Below are positions 7,213-13,184 of a stretch of 64,000 nucleotides of DNA, piece after piece. Position 1 is the first letter of the stretch. Every line of letters begins with the position of its first letter. Source of the stretch: an uncultured Oscillospiraceae bacterium (GTDB taxonomy: Bacteria > Bacillota > Clostridia > Oscillospirales > Oscillospiraceae); NCBI GenBank assembly GCA_910579595.1, contig CAJTVM010000001.1:1-64000 (forward strand), given 5' to 3'. The notes under the pieces are model-generated. The model made no database searches. It saw only the letters and a program-made list of their open reading frames with translations, and had not been told where the DNA came from. The position numbers and the translations under genes are program-made.

Positions 7213-8436
7213 TTAACCCGTGATTGTCCCGCTGAGGGGCACCTCCTTGACCTGGTAGCCCGCCTGACGCAGGGCGTCCATGATTTCCGCCTTGTGGCTC
7301 AGGCCGAAGGCCTCCAGGGTGACCTTCAGCTCCACCCCCGCCTGACGGTTGATGTTGACAAATTGGTTGTGGTCCAGCTTAATGATGTTGCCGCTCTGCC
7401 GGGCCACCAGCTCCGCGATGCGCAGCAGCTCGCCGGGCCGGTCGGGCAGCTGCACCGAGAAGGTGAAAATCCGCCCCCGGTTGATAAGCCCGTGCTGCAC
7501 CAGGGACGAGATAGTGATCACATCCATATTGCCGCCGGACAGCACGGGAACTACGTTCAAGTCGGCGCGCTCCAGATGCTTCAGGGCCGCGATGGTGAGC
7601 AGCCCCGCGTTTTCCACCACCATTTTGTGCTTTTCCATCACATCCAGGAAGGCGTCTACCAGCTCGCCGTCGTCAATGGTGATGATCTCGTCCACGTTCT
7701 GCTGGATGTAGGGGAACACCTTTTCCCCCGGCGTCTTGACGGCCACGCCGTCGGCGATGGTAGTCACCCGGTCAAGCGTGACCACGTGCCCCGCCTCGAT
7801 GCTGGCCTTCATGGACGCCGCCCCGGAGGGCTCCACGCCGATGACCCGCACGGAGGGGTTGAGCAGCTTGGCCAGGGTGGACACCCCCGCCGCCAGCCCG
7901 CCGCCGCCGATTGGCACCAGGATCGCGTCCACATCGGGCAGGTCCTTGAAAATTTCGTAGGCGATGGTGCCCTGCCCGGTGGACACGGTGAGATCGTCGA
8001 AGGGGTGGACGTAGGTCAGTCCCTCCTCCTGGCTGAGCTGGGCGGCCAGAGCCGCCGCGTCATCGAAAGTCTCGCCGTGGAGCACTACCTTGGCCCCGTA
8101 GTCCTTGGTGTTGTTTACCTTCACCAGAGGGGTGGTGGTGGGCATGACGATGGTGGCCTGCACCCCCGCCGCCTGGGCGGCGTAGGCCACGCCCTGGGCG
8201 TGGTTGCCCGCGGAGGCGGTGACCAGCCCCCGGGCCTTTTCCTCATCGGACAGGGTGGAGCACTTGAAGTATGCGCCCCGGATTTTATACGCCCCTGTCA
8301 CCTGCATATTTTCCGGCTTGATATAGACCTGGTTGCCGGTGGATTTGGTAAAGAAGGGGCTGTGCATTAAGTCGGTGCGGTGGAGCACGCCGTCCAGCGT
8401 TTTCCGCGCCGCTTTGAAATCGTTAAGCGTCATCAT
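7213..8436 (-). CDS. ilvA: Threonine ammonia-lyase (threonine dehydratase)
   Basis: 407 residues: a PLP fold-type II catalytic domain with the Schiff-base lysine in VTGAYKIRGAYF, the SAGNHAQGVAYAAQ loop and the phosphate-binding PIGGGGLAAGV, followed by one C-terminal ACT-like domain (about 325-405, FSVQLPDRPGELLRIAELVA). It deaminates threonine to 2-oxobutanoate, feeding isoleucine synthesis together with the ilv genes elsewhere in this window, or threonine catabolism. One regulatory domain of this length is the form usual in Clostridia. The start at 8436 (MMTLNDFKAARKTL) is chosen over the longer frame because homologous proteins open here and a consensus-like promoter lies at 8477-8505, inside the longer frame. 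Confidence 0.95.
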   Translation of the reverse strand: MMTLNDFKAARKTLDGVLHRTDLMHSPFFTKSTGNQVYIKPENMQVTGAYKIRGAYFKCSTLSDEEKARGLVTASAGNHAQGVAYAAQAAGVQATIVMPTTTPLVKVNNTKDYGAKVVLHGETFDDAAALAAQLSQEEGLTYVHPFDDLTVSTGQGTIAYEIFKDLPDVDAILVPIGGGGLAAGVSTLAKLLNPSVRVIGVEPSGAASMKASIEAGHVVTLDRVTTIADGVAVKTPGEKVFPYIQQNVDEIITIDDGELVDAFLDVMEKHKMVVENAGLLTIAALKHLERADLNVVPVLSGGNMDVITISSLVQHGLINRGRIFTFSVQLPDRPGELLRIAELVARQSGNIIKLDHNQFVNINRQAGVELKVTLEAFGLSHKAEIMDALRQAGYQVKEVPLSGTITG

Positions 8437-8476
8437 GTGAAAGGATTCCCTCGTCTCTTTAAAAATGTAACGATCT

Positions 8477-8505
8477 ATTTTACATGAAGAAATTGTTAAA
8501 GTCAA
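8477..8505 (-). promoter_or_regulatory. Sigma-A promoter of ilvA
   Basis: Minus strand TTGACT (8500-8505), 17-base spacer, TAAAAT (8477-8482); transcript start about 40 bases before the ilvA ATG. Confidence 0.75.
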
Positions 8506-8553
8506 CCGCCTACCCGCCCCTTCTTCTTGACTTTAGGCTCGGAGGAGGGTAAA

Positions 8554-9291
8554 ATGGTAGCTGTATCAAATTGTAAGCGCGCAGTCGGAAAGGGGGAACG
8601 GGCCGTGTCCCGAGTGAAAAAACGCAGCGTCCTGCCCGTCTATTTCATTGGGGGGACATGGCTGGCGTGGGCGATGTTCGCGCCGCTGTACCGCCCCACC
8701 CACTATATTATGGCGGCGCTGGCGTCTGTGATCGCGTACAACGTGGGCAAGATGATCTTCCCGGACCGGGGTTTTGTGCTGGAAGCCGAGGAAAAGCCCT
8801 CCGCCGCCCAGGCCGCGCCCCCCAAGGAGGAGAAACCCAAGTCCACGGGCAACCCCGAGATCGACGCTTTGCTGGTGGAGCGGGGCCGGGCTGTCTCCGA
8901 GATGCGCAGGCTCAACGACGCCATCAAGGACGAGAAAATCTCCCGGCAGATCAGCCATCTGGAGGTCACCACCGGCAAGATCGTTGACGCTGTGGTGGAA
9001 AAACCGTCCAAGCTGCCCCAGATCCGCAAGTTCATGAACTACTACCTGCCCACCACCCTGAAGCTGCTCAACGCCTACGACAGGATGGATTCCACCGGGG
9101 TATCGGGAACCAACATCGACGGCACCAAGGGCAGGATCGAGGATATGCTGGACACCATCTGCACCGCCTTCAGCCGCCAGTTGGACGCGCTGTACGGCGA
9201 GGAGGCGCTGGACATCTCCGCCGATATCACCGTCATGGAGCAGATGCTTCAGCAGGAGGGCATCGGCGGCATGACCATGGGCGGGGAGTGA
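8554..9291 (+). CDS. xpaC: XpaC-family membrane protein
   Basis: 245 residues from an ATG with GGAGGAGGG 4-5 bases upstream (the longer TTG frame is rejected). Two membrane segments near the N-terminus (about 27-45 and 50-68), a Pro/Ala/Lys linker, then a helical domain (about 95-240) with IDALLVERGRAVSEMRRLND and FMNYYLPTTLKLLNAYDRMD, the pattern of the XpaC family annotated as 5-bromo-4-chloroindolyl phosphate hydrolysis proteins. That enzymatic name is historical; the real role is unknown. XpaC proteins are regularly encoded beside TelA, as here, and the two probably work together at the membrane. First gene of a five-gene unit to 12043. Confidence 0.85.
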   Translation: MVAVSNCKRAVGKGERAVSRVKKRSVLPVYFIGGTWLAWAMFAPLYRPTHYIMAALASVIAYNVGKMIFPDRGFVLEAEEKPSAAQAAPPKEEKPKSTGNPEIDALLVERGRAVSEMRRLNDAIKDEKISRQISHLEVTTGKIVDAVVEKPSKLPQIRKFMNYYLPTTLKLLNAYDRMDSTGVSGTNIDGTKGRIEDMLDTICTAFSRQLDALYGEEALDISADITVMEQMLQQEGIGGMTMGGE

Positions 9292-9298
9292 GAGGCGT

Positions 9299-9529
9299 AT
9301 GAGGTCTGAGAAAAAACGGAAAAACCAGTACCGGGTACTGGCTATTGTGTGGAGCTTCGCCGCTTTGTCCATGCTGGCGGCGGTACTCCGGCAGATTCCC
9401 AATGTGAGCGTATTTGCCCTGATTATTTTGGCGCTCAGCGTAGCCGCCGCCGCAATCTGGTGGTCCGCCTACCTGAAAGCATCCAAAACGTCGATTCAAA
9501 CTAACGATTCGGAGGAGAGAAAACCATGA
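9299..9529 (+). CDS. Small two-helix membrane protein
   Basis: 76 residues with a basic N-terminus (MRSEKKRKNQYR) and two hydrophobic stretches (about 12-30 and 36-56) separated by RQIPNV, ending in a polar tail. No recognised family. It lies 7 bases after xpaC and overlaps telA by four bases (ATGA), so it belongs to the same translationally coupled operon and is probably a membrane partner of XpaC/TelA. Confidence 0.7.
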   Translation: MRSEKKRKNQYRVLAIVWSFAALSMLAAVLRQIPNVSVFALIILALSVAAAAIWWSAYLKASKTSIQTNDSEERKP

Positions 9530-10719
9530 GTGATGATCTGAACATGATGCCCGAGCTGACCTTGGATCCCAGCGGATCCGCCGCGGCGGCCGCTGTGCCC
9601 GCCGCCCCCTCCCTGACGCTGGAGAGCAGCGCCCCCGCGCCCAACGACGAGGCCGCCGCCCAGGCCGCCCGGGACGCCCAGGCCATCCAGCTGGACGAGA
9701 GCCAGCTCAGCGAGGCGGAGCGGAAGATGGTGAACGACTTTGCCGAGAAGATCGACATCACGGATTCCACCCAGGTGCTGCAATACGGCGCCGCCGCCCA
9801 GAAGAACATCGCCGGGTTTTCCGAAAACGCGCTGAACAACGTGCGCACCAAGGATCTGGGCGAGGTGGGCCAGGCCCTGTCCTCCCTGGTGGTGGAGCTG
9901 AAAACCTTCGGCGAGCCGGAGAAGAAGGGCATCGCCGGCTTCTTCCAGAAAAAAAAGAACGAGGCCATCGCCCTCAAGGCCAGCTACGACAAGGCGGAGG
10001 TCAACGTGGACAAGATCGCCTCCATCCTGGAGGGGCACCAGGTCACGCTGATGAAGGACATCGCCATGCTGGATCAGATGTATGATCTGAACACCAAGTA
10101 CTACAAAGAGCTGACCATGTATATCCTGGCGGGGAAAAAGGCGCTGATGAAGGCCCGGGGCGGGGCGCTGGAGGAACTGCGCCAGAAGGCGTCCGCCTCC
10201 GGATCCCAGGAGGACGCCCAGAAGTACAACGACTTTGCCAACCTGTGCAACCGCTTTGAGAAGAAGCTCCACGATCTGGAGCTTACCCGGATGATCTCCG
10301 TCCAGATGGGCCCCCAGACCCGGCTGATCCAGAACAACGACACCCTGATGCTGGAGAAAATCCAGTCCTCCCTGGTGAACACCATCCCGCTGTGGAAAAG
10401 CCAGATGGTGCTGGCCCTGGGGCTGGAGCACTCCCGGCAGGCCACCGCCGCCCAGGCCGCCGTCACCAACATGACCAACGACCTGCTGCGCAAGAACGCG
10501 GAGATGCTGAAGATGGGCACCATCGAGACCGCCCGGGAGGCGGAGCGCTCCGTGGTGGACATCGAGACCTTGCAGCACACCAACCAGCAGCTCATCTCCA
10601 CCCTGGACGAGGTGATGCAGATCCAGAAGGACGGCGCCCAAAAGCGCAAGGCGGCGGAGGCGGAGCTGGGCCGCATCGAGGGCGAACTGAAGCAGAAGCT
10701 TTTGGAATTGCGAGGGTAA
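9526..10719 (+). CDS. telA: TelA-family (toxic anion resistance) protein
   Basis: 397 residues. After an Ala/Pro-rich, disordered start (1-55) comes the TelA domain to residue ~385: SEAERKMVNDFAEKIDITDS, an ALSSLVVELK segment, ANLCNRFEKKLHDLELTRMI, then QGP-like QMGPQTRLIQNND and long helices to the end. The family was named for tellurite resistance but is widespread, often with XpaC; cell-envelope or stress functions are suspected. GGAGGAGAGAAAACC precedes the start. The last 45 bases of the gene are duplicated 204 bp downstream. Confidence 0.9.
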   Translation: MSDDLNMMPELTLDPSGSAAAAAVPAAPSLTLESSAPAPNDEAAAQAARDAQAIQLDESQLSEAERKMVNDFAEKIDITDSTQVLQYGAAAQKNIAGFSENALNNVRTKDLGEVGQALSSLVVELKTFGEPEKKGIAGFFQKKKNEAIALKASYDKAEVNVDKIASILEGHQVTLMKDIAMLDQMYDLNTKYYKELTMYILAGKKALMKARGGALEELRQKASASGSQEDAQKYNDFANLCNRFEKKLHDLELTRMISVQMGPQTRLIQNNDTLMLEKIQSSLVNTIPLWKSQMVLALGLEHSRQATAAQAAVTNMTNDLLRKNAEMLKMGTIETAREAERSVVDIETLQHTNQQLISTLDEVMQIQKDGAQKRKAAEAELGRIEGELKQKLLELRG

Positions 10720-10916
10720 AGAACATTGAAAATGTGTTTGGACGGCCCAGCTCCACGGGTTCCCAGCTGAAACCCAGCGCAAGCGGTTTCGGCTGGGGGG
10801 CGGCGGAGCAGCGAAATGAATGCGCTTTCGCCGCAGGCGGAAGCGCGTGATATGGAGCTTGCGCCGCCGCCGGGCCGCATCGAGGGCGAACTGAAGCAGA
10901 AGCTTTTGGAATTGCG
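10668..10916 (+). repeat. Direct duplication of the telA 3' end
   Basis: Bases 10668-10712 (the last codons of telA) recur identically at 10872-10916, each followed by a stop in the same frame. Between them is about 160 bp with a hairpin (10822-10846, GCGCTTTCGCC / GGCGGAAGCGC) and no ORF. 10917-11011 is further GC-rich non-coding sequence before the TPM gene. Confidence 0.9.
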
Positions 10917-11011
10917 GGGATAAGCGTGCGCCCAAAGCGAGCGCGACAACGCCGCGGCCCAGCGGCGCGTCCACTCCGAGCGCGATCACATTCGTTTAGA
11001 AAGGATTTCCT

Positions 11012-11539
11012 ATGAAATTGTTGAAAAAACAGGGGGTGGCGTGGATCATCACCATTGTGATGGTCATTGCCGCCATCGGCATTGGCTACGCCAAGGCCCC
11101 GGTCAACAACCCGAAACCCCAAGCGCCCCAGCCTGACCTGCCTGGAGCGTCCGCATCCTACGTGTGGGACAACGCCAAGGTGCTGTCCGATCGGACGGAA
11201 CGGGAGCTGAATGAGCGCAACGATAGGCTGTGGGAGCGTTACAGCGCCTCTATCGGCGTGGTGACCTGCGATGATGTGGACGATTTGGGCGGGTACGCCA
11301 TGCAGTGTGCCGGGGATATGGGCCTGGGCGGCTATGACTTTGTTGTGGCGCTGGACATCGAGGACGAGAACTACTGGCTGGTTCAAGGGGACGACATCCG
11401 CCGGGATTTCACCGACCAGATGTGCTCCGACTACGCCTACGACTATATGGAGGACTATTTTGCCCGTGGGGATTATGACAACGCCGTGCTGGACCTCACC
11501 GAGGCGCTGGAGGACTGGTACGGGGATTACTATGGCTGA
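11012..11539 (+). CDS. TPM-domain membrane-anchored protein
   Basis: 175 residues: N-terminal membrane helix (about 9-27, AWIITIVMVIAAIGIGYAKA), a proline-rich linker, then a TPM domain (about 50-165; VWDNAKVLSDRTERELNERN, DRLWERYSASIGVVT, acidic C-terminal helices) facing outside. TPM (TLP18.3/Psb32/MOLO-1) proteins have an extracytoplasmic alpha/beta fold linked to phosphatase activity or assembly of membrane complexes. GAAAGGATTTCCT precedes the ATG. It is followed within 22 bases by a Gly/Arg-rich membrane protein, a pairing also seen in YgcG-type proteins where both parts are fused. Confidence 0.8.
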   Translation: MKLLKKQGVAWIITIVMVIAAIGIGYAKAPVNNPKPQAPQPDLPGASASYVWDNAKVLSDRTERELNERNDRLWERYSASIGVVTCDDVDDLGGYAMQCAGDMGLGGYDFVVALDIEDENYWLVQGDDIRRDFTDQMCSDYAYDYMEDYFARGDYDNAVLDLTEALEDWYGDYYG

Positions 11540-11560
11540 TACCGGAAAGGGGGCCGCGCT

Positions 11561-12043
11561 ATGGATGGATTGACAGACCTGGTTATTATCATTGTGCTGG
11601 CGGTGGTTTTGCTGCTGGTGCTGGAGGGCTCTCACCGGCGGCGCTGGCGCTGCGGCTGGTATGATCCCGGCTATATCTACCGTCCCTTCTTCGTATTCCG
11701 GGCCAGACCGCCCAGACCGCCCCGTCCCCGCCGGACCCCCGGCGGTACGGTGTTTGGCCCCGGACCAGGGCCAAGACCCGGTTCCCGTCCCGGCGGCTCT
11801 TTTGGCGGGGGGCACACCTTTGGCGGCGGCGGACGGCCTTCCGGCTCCCGCCCCGGCGGTTCCTTCAGCGGGGGACGCACCTTTGGCGGCGGCGGACGGC
11901 CTTCCGGTTCCCGCCCCGGCGGTTCCTTCGGCGGGGGACGCGGCTTCGGGGGCGGCGGACGGCCTGGCGGCTCCTTTGGGGGCGGCCGTTCCTTCGGGGG
12001 TGGCGGACGTTCCGGCGGAGGACGCGGCGGCGGACGGCGTTAG
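11561..12043 (+). CDS. Gly/Arg-rich membrane-anchored repeat protein
   Basis: 160 residues. One N-terminal membrane helix (about 7-23, LVIIIVLAVVLLLVLEG), a short aromatic/basic segment, then low-complexity sequence made of 21-residue repeats of the form SRPGGSFxGGxTFGGGGRPSG, ending GGRGGGRR. No globular domain. The Gly-Arg-Phe composition suggests a flexible, strongly basic tail that could bind acidic polymers, nucleic acid or protein partners, or drive assembly. Such tails occur at the C-termini of TPM proteins, so this looks like the split-off tail of the preceding gene product. Last gene of the xpaC-telA unit. Confidence 0.7.
   Translation: MDGLTDLVIIIVLAVVLLLVLEGSHRRRWRCGWYDPGYIYRPFFVFRARPPRPPRPRRTPGGTVFGPGPGPRPGSRPGGSFGGGHTFGGGGRPSGSRPGGSFSGGRTFGGGGRPSGSRPGGSFGGGRGFGGGGRPGGSFGGGRSFGGGGRSGGGRGGGRR
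11783..11971 (+). repeat. Three 63-bp coding tandem repeats
   Basis: Units start at 11783, 11846 and 11909, each encoding 21 residues beginning SRPGGSF; a partial fourth follows. In-frame and period-exact, so length variation between strains would preserve the frame. Confidence 0.85.
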
Positions 12044-12113
12044 CAATCCCCCCAGGCGGAACGGAGCGGACTTTGCGCCGGCGATGCGTTTTGCGGAATT
12101 ATGCCGTCCCGCC

Positions 12114-12143
12114 TTGACATTTGTACCTCGGAGCGTTTATAAT
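12114..12143 (+). promoter_or_regulatory. Sigma-A promoter of the PilZ gene
   Basis: TTGACA (12114-12119), 18-base spacer, TATAAT (12138-12143), about 70 bases before the PilZ start. Confidence 0.75.
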
Positions 12144-12212
12144 TTGTAACAGTACGGCATTGTGAAAGCCGGGGGCGTTGCCCCGCGTATCATAAAGAGG
12201 TGGTGTGTTGCC

Positions 12213-12947
12213 ATGGGCTTTTTTTCCAATTTGCTCGGACGCTCTGAGGACAACTACGAATACGAAGCTGAGAGCACCGAAAACGAAACTGCGGGGACAA
12301 TTCCGGAGCTTTATTCCGGCATGAAGCTGGAGGTGGAGACGCCGGAGGGCGAGGAGATCCTCTGCGGCCGGATCAGCGGGTATTCCGAAGGGGATGCCAC
12401 CCTGACACTGGAGCGCCTGCCCGGCGGGCTGTCCTTCAAAACCCGGCAGATTGGTACGGCGGTAACGCTCCGGGGTTACTATGAGAATTTGAGCCAGTTT
12501 GTCATGAAGGGCACCATCCAGGAGTCCACCCGTCTGGTATGCCGGGTGAAGGACGTGAAGATGAAGCCCTTCCCGGAGCAGCGGCAGAATTTCCGCCTGC
12601 GGACCAATTGCACCGCCGCGCTGTACCTCCCCTCGGACGAGAGCCACAGCAATCCGGAGGAGTGCACCCTCATTGACATCAGCACCGGCGGGGCGTGCCT
12701 GGAGTCGGAATACCTCCACGGGGAGGATGAGGTGCTGCGGCTGCGGCTCAAGCTGGAGGACTATGTCCCCATGGAGTTCACCGGGGAGATCATCCGGGTG
12801 GTGGAGATGGAGCCAAAAAAATTCCGCTACGGCTTCCTGTTCGCCCAGCTCCAGGAGTCGGAGATGACCGATCTGACCCGGACGCTGTACAACATCCAAG
12901 TGGGCAATAAGCTGCCCTGGACGCGCCATAGCCAGGGGCATTGGTAA
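12213..12947 (+). CDS. PilZ-domain c-di-GMP receptor, YcgR-like
   Basis: 244 residues. An N-terminal YcgR/PilZN-like beta domain (about 30-118) precedes a PilZ domain (about 120-235) with both nucleotide-binding motifs: R124-x3-R128 in QRQNFRLRTN, and D155-x-S157-x2-G160 in LIDISTGGACL. It should bind cyclic di-GMP. YcgR-type proteins of this two-domain form commonly brake flagella or control envelope functions. The start at 12213 is preferred over the upstream in-frame ATG because AGAGGTGG precedes it and the family opens with MGFFSNLL-like sequence. Monocistronic, with its own promoter and terminator; the flagellin-like gene 3 kb away is the only other motility hint. Confidence 0.88.
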   Translation: MGFFSNLLGRSEDNYEYEAESTENETAGTIPELYSGMKLEVETPEGEEILCGRISGYSEGDATLTLERLPGGLSFKTRQIGTAVTLRGYYENLSQFVMKGTIQESTRLVCRVKDVKMKPFPEQRQNFRLRTNCTAALYLPSDESHSNPEECTLIDISTGGACLESEYLHGEDEVLRLRLKLEDYVPMEFTGEIIRVVEMEPKKFRYGFLFAQLQESEMTDLTRTLYNIQVGNKLPWTRHSQGHW

Positions 12948-12963
12948 CTCTTTCTAATATGTG

Positions 12964-12998
12964 AAAAGGACGGCCTCCTGTGGGGGCCGTCCTTTTTT
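12964..12998 (+). terminator. Intrinsic terminator after the PilZ gene
   Basis: AAAAGGACGGCC pairs with GGCCGTCC followed by six T; the A-tract on the other side makes it work for the convergent minus-strand gene as well. Confidence 0.85.
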
Positions 12999-13001
12999 GA
13001 T

Positions 13002-13184
13002 CTATATTCCCTTTTTATACAGCGCTTTCAGCTCTTTCTCGGTATATTGGGTGCCGTAGTACATATTGATGAGCCGTGTGGAGAAGTTCCAGCTCCATTG
13101 GTACTCATCCCGGTAGCGCAGCAGGGTGGGCAGGACGCCCTCGTCCCCGGCGGTGGCGGGGACGGTGTTCAGCGCCCGGCTCAT
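13002..13184 (-). CDS. 60-residue hypothetical protein coupled to lacZ
   Basis: Starts MSRALNTVPATAGDEG and contains TLLRYRDEYQWSWNFSTRLI and YGTQYTEKELKALYKKGI. Its ATG overlaps the lacZ stop (ATGA), with GGGGG 7 bases before, so it is translated by coupling from lacZ. The sequence is aromatic, amphipathic, with no signal peptide and no family that I recognise. The frame is part of a longer antisense-like frame through lacZ, but only this segment has start-site signals and non-shadow composition. It may be a LacZ-associated small protein or the separated C-terminal appendage of a longer glycosidase. Confidence 0.6.
   Translation of the reverse strand: MSRALNTVPATAGDEGVLPTLLRYRDEYQWSWNFSTRLINMYYGTQYTEKELKALYKKGI

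Noticed and set aside
11783..11971. CRISPR-like regular repeats
   Set aside because: The 63-bp period is a multiple of three inside a coding frame without unique spacers; no cas genes in the window.
10592..12046. 484-codon minus-strand ORF opposite telA end, TPM and Gly/Arg-rich genes
   Set aside because: Ala/Gly/Pro-rich complement of the 63-bp repeats; no start signals.
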